A stretch of DNA of 64,000 nt from Pontibacter roseus DSM 17521. Its GTDB lineage: Bacteria; Bacteroidota; Bacteroidia; Cytophagales; Hymenobacteraceae. The first letter of the stretch is position 1. Every line of letters begins with the position of its first letter. The position numbers were made by a program, and so were the translations under genes. Location of the stretch: positions 669,389-733,388 of the forward strand of contig NZ_KB890761.1 in NCBI RefSeq assembly GCF_000373265.1, written 5' to 3'. A model generated the notes under the pieces. It made no database searches and was not told where the DNA came from. It was given only the letters and a program-made list of their open reading frames with translations. This document shows, one piece after another, positions 1 to 8,185 of this stretch.

Positions 1-764
1 CGGTCGGCACGTACTAACCGGATGACCAACCAAACGCTGGGGAGCAGCACCAGCGCCAGCATGTACACATCAAATCCTGTTGTGGTGACCGGGTGAAAAA
101 CCACCAGGAGCAGAAACGCCTGGAAAGCGGCAATGATGGGGTATAGCACGTACTTCGTCTTGCGCAGTCCCACCACAATCGGCAGGGTGCGACAATCAAA
201 GGATTCATCGCCTTTCACGTCCTCTACATCCTTTATAATCTCCCGAATCAGCGAAATCAAAAAGGCGAAGACGGCATAACTGATGGTGATTTTGTTCAGC
301 GTGTCGGCATAGACAGCCACCACCAGTAGCATGGACGCTGAAAGGAGCGCAATGACCACATTGCCGATGAGCATTATCTTCTTGAGCCGGGCAGAGTAAC
401 CCCATAGCAGCAGCACTGCCCCCAGGTTAATCAACCCCACCGGAACAGCCAGCCACAGGCCCAGAGCTATACCTATAAATGAGAGCACCATGTGCGTGAA
501 CATGGCAGGGCGCCTGCGGATTGTTTTTCCCACCACCACGCGCTCCGGCTTGTTGATGGCGTCTATCTTGATGTCGTAGTAATCGTTGATGATGTAGCCG
601 GCTGCGGCCACGCAGACGGTGGAGAGGGTGAGCAGCAGAAAACCCTGTTCCAACACGCGGCTCCAGTCAATGCTTGGGCTGAGCAGGCTGGCCTGCACCA
701 GTGCCTGGCTTAGCATAACCAGCAGCAAGTTAGGGAAGCGTATCAGGTATAGAAACTCTTTCAA
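1..764 (-). CDS. UbiA-family prenyltransferase (3' end beyond the window)
   Basis: Integral membrane prenyltransferase that joins an isoprenoid chain to an acceptor; related Bacteroidota proteins are often named geranylgeranylglycerol-phosphate geranylgeranyltransferase. The minus-strand frame is open to the window edge, so the C-terminus is missing. Two Asp-rich motifs that bind the Mg-diphosphate are visible: NDYYDIKID near residue 60 and DVEDVKGDE near residue 170, separated by hydrophobic helices. No ATG lies in frame upstream of the conserved KEFLYLIRFPN segment, so TTG at 764 is the likeliest start; this is uncertain. The acceptor (menaquinone precursor, lipid or other) cannot be told from the sequence. 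Two AGGTATAG octamers sit at the start (745-752 and 777-784). Confidence 0.85.
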   Translation of the reverse strand, partial: MKEFLYLIRFPNLLLVMLSQALVQASLLSPSIDWSRVLEQGFLLLTLSTVCVAAAGYIINDYYDIKIDAINKPERVVVGKTIRRRPAMFTHMVLSFIGIALGLWLAVPVGLINLGAVLLLWGYSARLKKIMLIGNVVIALLSASMLLVVAVYADTLNKITISYAVFAFLISLIREIIKDVEDVKGDESFDCRTLPIVVGLRKTKYVLYPIIAAFQAFLLLVVFHPVTTTGFDVYMLALVLLPSVWLVIRLVRAD

Positions 765-833
765 GGCAGGGGGGTAAGGTATAGCTACCGTAAAATTACA
801 GCAGGGAAGTCCGCCGGCAAACCAAAGCGCATA

Positions 834-861
834 AAAAAACCCCTTGCGCGAAGGGGTTTTT
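834..861 (-). terminator. Intrinsic terminator after the cold-shock gene
   Basis: An 11-bp stem (AAAAACCCCTT with AAGGGGTTTTT) and a short GCGCG-type loop, ending in a T-run on the minus strand. It follows the cold-shock gene and separates it from the UbiA gene. Confidence 0.85.
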
Positions 862-883
862 CTGTAGCGGTGTAGTGGTAGAA

Positions 884-1078
884 TCAGATTCTCTGCACGT
901 TTACCGCATTGATTCCTTTTTTGCCTTCCTGGGTATCGAAAGCTACTCGGTCGTGCTGCTGTATTTGAACACCGTTCAGACCAGTTACATGCACGAAGAA
1001 ATCCTCATTTGTTTCGTCTTCAGTGATGAAACCAAAGCCTTTTGACTCAATAAAGAACTTTACTTTTCCTGTCTTCAT
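884..1078 (-). CDS. Cold-shock domain protein (CspA family)
   Basis: Small single-stranded nucleic-acid-binding protein of 64 residues, the usual size for CspA-type RNA chaperones that melt mRNA structure in the cold. It starts MKTGKVKFF and carries both RNA-binding motifs: KGFGFI (RNP1) and DFFVHV (RNP2). The frame can be extended 22 residues upstream, but that stretch is AT-rich and hydrophobic with no family similarity, so ATG at 1078 is chosen. It is transcribed alone, with a strong terminator behind it and a long AT-rich leader in front, as is common for cold-shock genes. Whether it is really cold-induced cannot be read from the sequence. Confidence 0.93.
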   Translation of the reverse strand: MKTGKVKFFIESKGFGFITEDETNEDFFVHVTGLNGVQIQQHDRVAFDTQEGKKGINAVNVQRI

Positions 1079-1218
1079 AAAAATGAAAATAAATAATTTT
1101 GAATAAACTGACTGTAAGATTAAAAAAAAATTATATATATCCAAATAATTATTTGGAAAAAATTTGATATTTTATAATAGAAAAGTATAATAAGTATTTA
1201 CACCTAAACTCCCAGTGA
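1079..1218 (-). promoter_or_regulatory. AT-rich leader/promoter region of the cold-shock gene
   Basis: About 140 bases of very AT-rich DNA between the KdsC gene and the cold-shock start. It contains a perfect 16-bp palindrome at 1141-1156 (CCAAATAATTATTTGG). Cold-shock genes often carry long structured 5' leaders; that this is one is inference. Confidence 0.5.
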
Positions 1219-1716
1219 CTACCACGTATCCTGTGCCTTCATAATCTTCTCAATCAGCTCCCGCACAGCGCCCTTACCCCCGTCTTTTGTGGAGATGAAC
1301 GTGCATATCTCCTTGATGTCATCTGCTGCGTCGGCGGGGCAGGCTTTGAGACCGCAGCGCTGCATCACCTCCAAATCAGGCATGTCGTCGCCCATGTAGG
1401 CCACGGTAGCCGGATGCACGCCCTGCATGTAAATGTAGTCCTCAAAGACCTCAACTTTGTCCTCGGCGCCCAGGAAGATGTCCTCAATCTCCAGTTCCTC
1501 CAGCCGTACCCGTACGCCCGGCTCGTTCTTGCCCGAGATGATGGCCACCCGGTAACCCTGCCGGATAGCATGCTTGATGGCAAAGCCGTCTTTTATATTG
1601 AACGCCCTTACCTTCTCGCCGTCCGCGAAAACGTACAGGGTGCCATCGGTAAGTACACCGTCCACGTCAAATACGAACGTGTTGATGCGGGTCAGGTCTG
1701 GTTGAGTGATTGACAT
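1219..1716 (-). CDS. kdsC: KdsC-like HAD phosphatase (3-deoxy-manno-octulosonate 8-phosphate phosphatase)
   Basis: HAD-superfamily phosphatase that removes phosphate from KDO-8-phosphate in lipopolysaccharide precursor synthesis. The 166-residue chain has HAD motif I FDVDGVLTDG (Asp17 nucleophile, Asp19 acid/base), motif II in IISGKNE, a conserved Lys, and motif IV GDDMPDLE. It has the small cap-less layout of the tetrameric KdsC group. ATG at 1716 (MSITQPD) is preferred over the upstream one at 1743, which would add nine hydrophobic residues. Genes around it run the same way (iscX, fdx, DUF2520), but gaps are large enough for separate promoters. A sialic-acid or other sugar-phosphate phosphatase of the same family is the alternative. 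Confidence 0.88.
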   Translation of the reverse strand: MSITQPDLTRINTFVFDVDGVLTDGTLYVFADGEKVRAFNIKDGFAIKHAIRQGYRVAIISGKNEPGVRVRLEELEIEDIFLGAEDKVEVFEDYIYMQGVHPATVAYMGDDMPDLEVMQRCGLKACPADAADDIKEICTFISTKDGGKGAVRELIEKIMKAQDTW

Positions 1717-1806
1717 AGCGGTAAACAAAAAGGCCCTCTCCACGGAAAGGACCTTTAAAAATATAGAAATAAATTAATATTACGAATAAATTGTGGCAAT
1801 ATCGCC

Positions 1807-2049
1807 TTAATCCTGGTTGTCGCGCCACTCGTACACCCAAGCAGCCTGTATCTGCTCCAAGTGGCCTTCATTCGCCTGCTCGCGTGTGCCGGCAAAATTC
1901 GGGAGCGACAGCACCCAATCCAGCAGCTCTGTGAAACGGATTCTGTAAATCTTGGACTCGGTGAAATCATCGCCGAACTTCTCGTACAGCGCCATCGCTA
2001 TGTCTTCGTGGTCGCCCCAGTGTATGGGCGGCTCATAGTTCTTATCCAT
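1807..2049 (-). CDS. iscX: IscX-like iron-sulfur assembly protein
   Basis: Small acidic protein of the IscX/YfhJ family, which binds the cysteine desulfurase IscS and iron and tunes Fe-S cluster assembly. The 80-residue chain shows the family core: PPIHWGDHEDIA near the N-terminus, then LYEKFGDDF, the RFTELLDWV helix, and acidic residues along one face. It is slightly longer than the E. coli protein (about 66). It lies downstream of a [2Fe-2S] ferredoxin on the same strand, a pairing typical of isc loci, although iscS, iscU and hscBA are not in the window. Confidence 0.9.
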   Translation of the reverse strand: MDKNYEPPIHWGDHEDIAMALYEKFGDDFTESKIYRIRFTELLDWVLSLPNFAGTREQANEGHLEQIQAAWVYEWRDNQD

Positions 2050-2118
2050 ATATCTTTTCAGTTATCAGTAAACAATTATCGGTTAGCTGCTTCATGCAGG
2101 AGGTATAACTGCAGGCAG

Positions 2119-2448
2119 TTAATGGCCCAGAAAGTCCTGCTCCGGTATGGTGACTACAATGTCTTCGTTGCCCTGCACCACGCACTGGCAACCCAGGCGG
2201 GAGTTGATGCGCGGGTCAACGGCACGGTCAATGTAATCCTCCTCTTTGTCGGATATCTCCGGCAGGTCATCCATGCCCGCCTCTATGTACACATGGCAGG
2301 TGCTGCAACCGCACACGCCACCGCAGTTGTGCTGCAGCTTTATATCGTTGTTCAGAGCCACATCCAGCACCGATTCTCCCTCTACCGCGGGAAGCACCTG
2401 GTCTGGCGAGCCATCAACAAACTTGAATGTTATATTTACGATTTTCAT
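2119..2448 (-). CDS. fdx: [2Fe-2S] ferredoxin, ISC/adrenodoxin type
   Basis: Electron carrier of the adrenodoxin-type [2Fe-2S] class, likely the ferredoxin serving Fe-S cluster assembly. The 109 residues contain the cluster ligands Cys42, Cys48 and Cys51 (CGGVCGCSTC) and a fourth Cys at 87; extra cysteines at 46 and 89 are also seen. The acidic patch (DLPEISDKEEDYID) is the usual partner-binding surface. It is followed by iscX about 70 bp downstream, so the two are probably co-transcribed. A good promoter lies just upstream at 2470-2500. Confidence 0.93.
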   Translation of the reverse strand: MKIVNITFKFVDGSPDQVLPAVEGESVLDVALNNDIKLQHNCGGVCGCSTCHVYIEAGMDDLPEISDKEEDYIDRAVDPRINSRLGCQCVVQGNEDIVVTIPEQDFLGH

Positions 2449-2469
2449 TTCTCAGTCGAATTTACGGTG

Positions 2470-2500
2470 CAAAGTTATGAAACCTGCCCCCCGAAACAAA
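2470..2500 (-). promoter_or_regulatory. Promoter of the ferredoxin-iscX unit
   Basis: On the minus strand, a -33 element TTTG (complement of CAAA at 2497-2500), a 19-bp spacer and a -7 element TAACTTTG (complement of 2470-2477). This matches the Bacteroidota consensus TTTG/TAnnTTTG. The start codon at 2448 follows about 20 bp downstream. Confidence 0.7.
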
Positions 2501-2553
2501 ACCCGGTAGTTTATACCTTGCCTGAGATAAGAACATGAATACGCGTAAATAGG

Positions 2554-3342
2554 TTATTCTGATGTATTGTCACTGGCCTGCTGCTGGATGCTCTGAGTGA
2601 GTTGGAGGTATAGCTCCTGGTAGGCAGGGTGTTGCTGCAGCATGCGCAAGTGCTCCTGTATCACGTTCTGGTCGTGGCGCACGGCCGGCCCCGTCTGCAC
2701 CTGGAAGGGAGGGTGCTTCTCTGCCTTGTCTATCGTCTCGCGGATGAGGGGCTGCAGCAGTGTGCGGGGCAGCTCTGCCTGTTGCAGGATACGCTGGCTG
2801 ATGCCCAGCAAATGGTTGGTGAAGTTGCAGGCGAACACAGCCGCCAGATGGAGCTGCTTCCGCTTATCTGAATCCACGACATGCACCTCGCCTGTAATGC
2901 TTGCTGCTACTCCCTGCAGCGTGCGCAGCGTCTGCTCATCCTCCGCCTCCAAGAGCACTGGCACGACAGAGAAATTCATTTGTTTCGATTTGGAGAAAGT
3001 CTGAAGCGGGTAGAACACGCCAGTTCTGGCTCCCGGTATACCTTGCAGAACAGCAAGCGGCTGCGATCCGGAGGTATGGGCCACAATGGCTCCGGCAGGT
3101 ACTTGTAAGGTATGGGCGACTCCCGCCAGCGCTGCATCTGGCACGGCCATCAGGATAAGCTCTGCCTGGGAGCCGCTTAGGTCAAGCGACGCAAGAGGTA
3201 TAGCGCCAGGTAACCGATGGGCTAGCTCCTCGCTGTGTGCGGCTGTGCGGCTGTACACAGCCACCACCTCATGCCCCGCCTCCTGCAGCGCCTGCGCCAG
3301 GTGCCAGGCTACGTTACCGGCTCCGATTAAAGCTATTTTCAT
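2554..3342 (-). CDS. Rossmann-like/DUF2520 domain protein
   Basis: Predicted NAD(P)-binding protein of 262 residues. The N-terminal half is a Rossmann fold starting MKIALIGAGNVA (GxGNxA dinucleotide loop) and reads like the F420/ketopantoate-reductase-type fold. The C-terminal half is the helical DUF2520 domain, with the stretches GVFYPLQTFSK and AAVFACNFTNHL that typify the family. No substrate has been established for the family as far as I know. It overlaps nothing and lies between the ferredoxin and the AT-rich glycosyltransferase, on the same strand. Soluble and cytoplasmic by composition. Confidence 0.85.
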   Translation of the reverse strand: MKIALIGAGNVAWHLAQALQEAGHEVVAVYSRTAAHSEELAHRLPGAIPLASLDLSGSQAELILMAVPDAALAGVAHTLQVPAGAIVAHTSGSQPLAVLQGIPGARTGVFYPLQTFSKSKQMNFSVVPVLLEAEDEQTLRTLQGVAASITGEVHVVDSDKRKQLHLAAVFACNFTNHLLGISQRILQQAELPRTLLQPLIRETIDKAEKHPPFQVQTGPAVRHDQNVIQEHLRMLQQHPAYQELYLQLTQSIQQQASDNTSE

Positions 3343-3360
3343 GGTTGGGCTTTGGATTGG

Positions 3361-4560
3361 TTAGATTGATCCTTTATACAAATCCATTATTTGTACACAT
3401 ACAGCCTGTCTCGAATACCTTTTGAAGAAGTCCGCTCTGATTTTATCAGCATCATATTTATCATGATTTAGAACCATATCTTCCATCGCCTGATGTAGAG
3501 CCTCTACATCAGCTGGCTTCACTATCAAGCCATTTGATTTATTAATGATACTCTCAGAGCCACCACTATATGTGCTAATAAGTGGTTTTCCGCAAGCAAT
3601 AGCTTCTATCAACGAAAGCGGAAGGTTCTCATGCAGACTCGGTAACACAAAGGCGTCACAATTTTGTAACTCATACACTACCTCATTTCTGTTTAGCCTG
3701 CCGAGCCATGACACCTCGTCCTTAATATCTAACTTCCTAGCCAGAATTTTGTATTCATCTCTCTGTGGTCCATCCCCACCGATTTTCAGAAGGCAGTTTG
3801 GGTATTTTTGAAGGAGTTTTTGAAAGGCATGTAATAAATACTTTATACCTTTTCTTTCTTCCAAAATTGCTAATGATACAAATACGAAGTTCTCACTTGG
3901 GTTACCTTTTGCTCTGGGTACAAAAAAGTCTTCATTGGTAAGGTTTGGAATAACCTTCATTTTAGGGATACCCCATTTTGACATTGTCGTTTCTTGCTGC
4001 GGGCTCACTACAACATTAAAGGCAGCTTTGTGAAAAGGCTTTAGTAAATAAGGGCTTATCTTGTTGTCTCTGGTTAAAAAAGATGGGAATGGAAATGGAG
4101 CCATATGCTCAGTGATTATAAAAGGCAGGTTAAATTCTTCTGCAAGCGCCATAGCTGCCCAACCAGCTGGATACGCACTGTGGGCATGGATTATGTCGAC
4201 CTTACCATATTTCAACTGGAAATCTAAGAAATGTTTCCTATTTACATTAATAATAGTAGAGATGTTGCCATTTAAGATTGCTCTCGACCACGTAAGGGCT
4301 GGCGTATAATATTCAATCAAGTTTTTGTTCAATTTACTTACAGCAGCTTTTTTGAAAAAAAACTTAAAGAGTTTAGCAGCATTTTTAATATGGTCTTTGG
4401 CCTCTAGCAATAAGTCATGGTTATGTGTACCCCATGTGCTAATAGCAAAATTTGAATCCGGGAAAACATGAGCCATAGCTTGGGCCTGTTCAAGGAAAAA
4501 TATTCCTGTATAAGGCTCGTCTCTACTAGGGTACCAAGATGGTATTATAAAAGTGTTCAT
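3361..4560 (-). CDS. Glycosyltransferase family 4 protein, AT-rich
   Basis: Predicted retaining GT4 glycosyltransferase (399 residues, GT-B fold) that would move a sugar from a nucleotide donor to a polysaccharide or surface glycan. The N-terminal domain starts MNTFIIPSWYPS with the glycine-type loop replaced by YTGIFF. The C-terminal domain has the donor-binding features KIGGDGP and LPSLHENLPLSLIEAIACGKP, with the E-x7-E pattern. Base composition is much more AT-rich than the neighbours, and the gene contains no copy of the window's common octamer. Both suggest acquisition from elsewhere. It stands alone, not in a polysaccharide cluster. A large hairpin lies right before its start codon. Confidence 0.88.
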   Translation of the reverse strand: MNTFIIPSWYPSRDEPYTGIFFLEQAQAMAHVFPDSNFAISTWGTHNHDLLLEAKDHIKNAAKLFKFFFKKAAVSKLNKNLIEYYTPALTWSRAILNGNISTIINVNRKHFLDFQLKYGKVDIIHAHSAYPAGWAAMALAEEFNLPFIITEHMAPFPFPSFLTRDNKISPYLLKPFHKAAFNVVVSPQQETTMSKWGIPKMKVIPNLTNEDFFVPRAKGNPSENFVFVSLAILEERKGIKYLLHAFQKLLQKYPNCLLKIGGDGPQRDEYKILARKLDIKDEVSWLGRLNRNEVVYELQNCDAFVLPSLHENLPLSLIEAIACGKPLISTYSGGSESIINKSNGLIVKPADVEALHQAMEDMVLNHDKYDADKIRADFFKRYSRQAVCVQIMDLYKGSI

Positions 4561-4579
4561 AAAATCTAAGATAACTGCT

Positions 4580-4646
4580 ACATTTTACATGTTACAAAAA
4601 AGGCAGGCTCAAAACAAGCCTGCCCTTTTTGTAACATGTAAAATGT
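4580..4646 (-). terminator. 30-bp stem hairpin between ccmF and the glycosyltransferase
   Basis: Arms 4580-4609 and 4617-4646 pair over 30 bp with a single mismatch, around a 7-base loop. The inner part (GGCAGGCT with AGCCTGCC, flanked by A- and T-runs) is a normal two-way intrinsic terminator; the outer 16 bp extend it. It ends ccmF transcription and sits about 20 bp before the glycosyltransferase start codon. Confidence 0.85.
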
Positions 4647-4657
4647 GTGATTGACTT

Positions 4658-7255
4658 TTATGCCACCTGCGCCTTTCTCTCCTTTTTGGCTTTAGGCGCT
4701 CGGCCTTCACCGCCGCTGCCTTCTTGGTTGCGGCGCACGATGGCCATCACAAAGCCGATAGACATAATGATGGTGCCTATCCAGAGGATGTTTACGAATG
4801 GCTTCTCCATGGCCTTCAGGATGATGTAGTCCTTCTGCGTCACATTCACCCCGATTTTGAAGCGGTGGTTCTCCGTGTCAATGTTCAGGAAGGTGATGCG
4901 TACGCCCAAATCCTCAATGACTTCGGGTACACGGCCCATCATTTGGTCCTTTATCATGAGCACAGGGTGGGCGTGGTACTCTTTGCGCTCGCCCAGAATC
5001 TTCATGGCTGCTTGCACTGCCACGTCACCCTCAGCCATCTGCACGCCAGGCACCTGCTCAATCTGCTCAATGCCGTTGAAAATCGCGATGTAGTCGTTTA
5101 GAACGATGGTGTCACCGGCCATCACCTCATACTCCTGCAGCTCGCCCCAGTCCTTCTCCTCGTTCGGGTCTGGTACCGTGGAAACGTGCGTGTACAAATC
5201 CTTGTTGACGAAATGCTTGATGTCAGGCGAGGCAAGCAGGCCCATGTTCGGGTTCACCTGTGCCCTAGGGTATAGCAGGAATTCGCCCTCCGGACTTTCG
5301 TAAGCGACCTGATAGTAGGTGTTCTCAGGAGAGATGAGCTCCAGCGTATCGCCTGTCTCGTAGTATACCTTGTCCTCAACCTTAATCTTGCCGCGCGCGA
5401 TGGCCGTGTAAGCATCATCGGTCTGGAACAGGAGCTCCTTGTTCACATAACCCGGCACGCCTTTCACTTCTTGGAACTGTCCGCGGTAGCTTACCTTGAA
5501 CTTATCCATTTGTACAGGCGTGTTGCGCCACAGCAAGATGTTGTCGCGGTTAATCTCATCGGGGAATTCGCGAGAGTAAAGCAAACCCGAGTTGTTCTGC
5601 GAGATGATGTTAGAGTAGCCGGAAGAGAACAGAATGCCTATCAGCATCAGCGCTATACCTATGTGCGCCACGGCCCCACCGGAGAGCGTGATCTTCTTCT
5701 GGAGCAGACCAAGAATAATGCTGAAGTTAGCGAACACCGCGAACAGCGATACCACAAACAGCAGGATGTATACCGGGTTGTCCAGTTTGAAAGGGAAAAT
5801 ATCGAACTTGTTGGACAGGATGATAACCAAGCTGGAGAACAGCAGGGTCAGCATCAGCGGCATGGTTATGGCATCCTTGAAGCTGTTCTTGTTCGCTTTT
5901 TTCCACCACAGCAGCTGTCCAGTACCTGTCAGAATCGCGATGGCCACACCAGCCCACAACTGGAACTTGGTGTAGTGTGCAATCTGGTCAGCTGGCAAGG
6001 CCGCGTTGGACTCTATTCCTATGAAGCCCAGGAAGGCATTGTAAACCGGTATAGACGTAGTGGCCAGTACCTGGAAGGCGGCCAGACAGAGCACCGCAGC
6101 ACCTATGAATACCCAGAACTCAGCATTGTAAGTCGAAAGCTCTTTATCAGTAGCCGGAATCTTCTTCCAGTTGTACACCAGCAAAGCAATGGCCAGTACG
6201 GTGAAGGCCGCCATGTAGGTGAACAGCTGACCAGAAAGACCAAGGTCGGTGAAGGAGTGCACAGAGGCATTACCCAATATACCGCTTCGGGTTAGGAAGG
6301 TCGCGTACAGAATCAGGATAAAGGAAGTGATAACAAGGATGAAAGAAGCTCGCAGGCCCTGTTTGCTGCGGCGGTAGGCAATCATGGTATGGATGCCGCC
6401 TACCAGCACGAGCCACGGAATGTATACCGCGTTCTCCACCGGGTCCCAGTTCCAGTAGCCACCGAAGTTCAGCGTCTCATAGGCCCAATAAGCACCCATC
6501 ATGATACCGATACCCAGCGTCACGGCCGCGAAATGTGACCAAGGCAGCGCAGGCCGAATCCATTCAGTGAACTTGCCCTTCCAGAGGCCTGCGATAGCAA
6601 AAGCAAACGGAACAAGCGAGGCCGCATAGCCCAGGAACAAGGTAGGCGGGTGAATCACCATCCAGTAGTTCTGCAGCAGCGGGTTCAAACCGTTGCCATC
6701 CGTAGGAACGAAATTCGGGTCCATCTTGAAAACCGGTGCGTCAGCCATGAAGTCGCGCATCAGGATGAAAGGGGAGGAGCCCAGTTTGAAGTCACCAATC
6801 ACCACTCCCAGAATCATGGAGGCGATGAAAATTTGCACGAAGGAGAAAATAGCCATCACTGGCGCCTCCCACGTCTTGTTCTTCTTGCCGGAGTTCATCA
6901 GCACCACGCCAAGGGCCACGTGCCAGAACAGCCAGAGCAGGAACGAGCCCTCTTGGCCTTCCCAGAAGCAGGAAATCATGTAGTGCACCGGCAAGTGGTT
7001 GGAGGAGTGGCTCCAGGCGTAATAGTACTCGTAGCGGTGCTCGTAAATGATGTTGAAAAGGCAGAATATAATGGCTAAAACGGCAAAGCCATGCACGTAG
7101 AAAGCGCTTCGGGCCAGCGTGCGCCAGCTTGTGTCGCCGCTCTCTTCGGTCTGCTTGCGCGAAGCCATGAAATAGGCATAGGAGGCTACGATGGCCGCTA
7201 CAAAGGCTACAATCACACTGGCGTGGCCAACGTCTCCAATCAGCGTATTAATCAT
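4658..7255 (-). CDS. ccmF: CcmF-type cytochrome c heme lyase
   Basis: Large polytopic inner-membrane protein (865 residues) that attaches heme to CxxCH motifs of apocytochrome c in the periplasm, taking heme from CcmE. The CcmF/NrfE signature, the Trp-rich periplasmic loop GGYWNWDPVENA, is present near residue 270, with many hydrophobic helices before and after it. A long periplasmic segment near the C-terminus (about 560-810) precedes the last helix. The Lys/Arg-rich tail is cytoplasmic. It is the last gene of the ccmBCDEF series and ends at a strong hairpin. CcmH and CcmG partners are not encoded nearby. Confidence 0.95.
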   Translation of the reverse strand: MINTLIGDVGHASVIVAFVAAIVASYAYFMASRKQTEESGDTSWRTLARSAFYVHGFAVLAIIFCLFNIIYEHRYEYYYAWSHSSNHLPVHYMISCFWEGQEGSFLLWLFWHVALGVVLMNSGKKNKTWEAPVMAIFSFVQIFIASMILGVVIGDFKLGSSPFILMRDFMADAPVFKMDPNFVPTDGNGLNPLLQNYWMVIHPPTLFLGYAASLVPFAFAIAGLWKGKFTEWIRPALPWSHFAAVTLGIGIMMGAYWAYETLNFGGYWNWDPVENAVYIPWLVLVGGIHTMIAYRRSKQGLRASFILVITSFILILYATFLTRSGILGNASVHSFTDLGLSGQLFTYMAAFTVLAIALLVYNWKKIPATDKELSTYNAEFWVFIGAAVLCLAAFQVLATTSIPVYNAFLGFIGIESNAALPADQIAHYTKFQLWAGVAIAILTGTGQLLWWKKANKNSFKDAITMPLMLTLLFSSLVIILSNKFDIFPFKLDNPVYILLFVVSLFAVFANFSIILGLLQKKITLSGGAVAHIGIALMLIGILFSSGYSNIISQNNSGLLYSREFPDEINRDNILLWRNTPVQMDKFKVSYRGQFQEVKGVPGYVNKELLFQTDDAYTAIARGKIKVEDKVYYETGDTLELISPENTYYQVAYESPEGEFLLYPRAQVNPNMGLLASPDIKHFVNKDLYTHVSTVPDPNEEKDWGELQEYEVMAGDTIVLNDYIAIFNGIEQIEQVPGVQMAEGDVAVQAAMKILGERKEYHAHPVLMIKDQMMGRVPEVIEDLGVRITFLNIDTENHRFKIGVNVTQKDYIILKAMEKPFVNILWIGTIIMSIGFVMAIVRRNQEGSGGEGRAPKAKKERKAQVA

Positions 7256-7262
7256 TTCTGAT

Positions 7263-7346
7263 AGTTAAAAGTTAAAAGTTCAAAGCTATGGGTTGTACAG
7301 GTAAGAGTCATCACTTTCAACTCTTCACTGTCAACTCTTAACTTGT
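7263..7346. repeat. Degenerate AT-rich repeat between ccmE and ccmF
   Basis: Repeats of GTTAAAAGTTAAAAGTTC on one side and CAACTCTTCACTGTCAACTC on the other. The two halves are roughly complementary and could fold back. Such degenerate 'AGTTAA' stretches are familiar between Bacteroidota genes. No coding sense. Confidence 0.5.
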
Positions 7347-7772
7347 TTATAATGCTGCTGTGTTCTGTTGAATTTCCTTCTCCACGTACTTAGATGGGCA
7401 CTTGAGGAGTATCTTGTCAGCCACGAACACATCCTGTTGCATGCTGCCGGTAATCACGACCTGCTCGGAGCGCTCAAAGTCCTGTGGCTTGGGGTTGTAA
7501 TACACCACGCGCTGCTCAAAGCGGTTGGTATCCACCAGGGTGAAGGCGAAATAGTTCGGGTCTAGCATAGGGTCGTATTGCATTCCCACAATGTGGCCCT
7601 GCTCGTCCTTTTTGAGGCGGCCTACTACGTGTACCTTGGTGGAGTTGCCGTCTTCGGCCATTTCAATGGCGTCGCCGAACGAAACATAGGTACTCGCGTC
7701 GCCGGCCGTGGTCATGATGATGCCAATGGCCAATGCGATGACGATGATGCCGATGATATGTGACTTTTTCAT
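7347..7772 (-). CDS. ccmE: CcmE-type periplasmic heme chaperone, Cys variant
   Basis: Membrane-anchored heme chaperone that receives heme via CcmC and hands it to CcmF. The 141-residue protein has one N-terminal helix (about 5-23) and the OB-fold typical of CcmE (KVHVVGRL, FTLVD, VVITGSM). The heme-binding site reads KCPSKY: Cys125 sits where classical CcmE has the covalent heme-binding His (HxxxY), and Tyr129 is kept. The CxxxY form is known from Desulfovibrio-type and archaeal CcmE. It lies between ccmD and ccmF in the operon. Confidence 0.93.
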   Translation of the reverse strand: MKKSHIIGIIVIALAIGIIMTTAGDASTYVSFGDAIEMAEDGNSTKVHVVGRLKKDEQGHIVGMQYDPMLDPNYFAFTLVDTNRFEQRVVYYNPKPQDFERSEQVVITGSMQQDVFVADKILLKCPSKYVEKEIQQNTAAL

Positions 7773-7816
7773 CTGTTTAGAAGGTATAGGTACGCTGTTT
7801 CTGTTAGCCTAACACA

Positions 7817-7840
7817 CTATGGATTCTTTTAAATCCATAG
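7817..7840 (-). other. Short hairpin between ccmD and ccmE
   Basis: An 8-bp perfect inverted repeat (CTATGGAT / ATCCATAG) around an 8-base AT-rich loop, in the 128-bp gap between ccmD and ccmE. There is no clear T-run, so an mRNA processing or stability element is as likely as a weak terminator. Confidence 0.4.
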
Positions 7841-7900
7841 CAAATGGCGATTTTTATCATTTTTTGCTTCTGTTTTCCCTGTAAGGGGAATCAAGAGAGC

Positions 7901-8185
7901 CTATCTGTTCACGAACTCGTCTTTCAGCTGTTTTTCAAGCTTTCCCACCTTCCGGTCCAGGGCGATGAGGTAAAAGAGTACGCCTACCAGCACGGTCAGC
8001 AGCACTACAATAACCACGTAAATCTTGCCATCCTGGCGCAGTGCGTCAGCCATCTCAATGTCGGTGGACTGTGGTGCAGCAGTATACTCCACCGTCGTTT
8101 GGCCCGGTTGTGCCTGAACCGGTTGCAGGCCAAGGGCAGCAGTTAGCGTAAAGCAGCAGATGGCCAGTATTCTAAGCATTCTCAT
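7901..8185 (-). CDS. ccmD: CcmD-like small membrane protein
   Basis: 94 residues: a cleavable signal peptide (about 1-25, ending VQAQP), a short polar linker, and one transmembrane helix (VVIVVLLTVLVGVLFYLIAL) followed by a charged coil, DRKVGKLEKQLKDEF. This matches the Bacteroidota CcmD-type protein, longer than the proteobacterial one (about 60). CcmD helps release holo-CcmE from the heme-loading CcmABC complex. The start overlaps the end of ccmC by 14 bp, implying coupled translation. Assignment rests mainly on position and topology. Confidence 0.8.
   Translation of the reverse strand: MRMLRILAICCFTLTAALGLQPVQAQPGQTTVEYTAAPQSTDIEMADALRQDGKIYVVIVVLLTVLVGVLFYLIALDRKVGKLEKQLKDEFVNR

Noticed and set aside
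5471..6295. 274-codon open frame on the plus strand
   Set aside because: Antisense to ccmF; translation is Gln/Arg/His-rich and random-looking.
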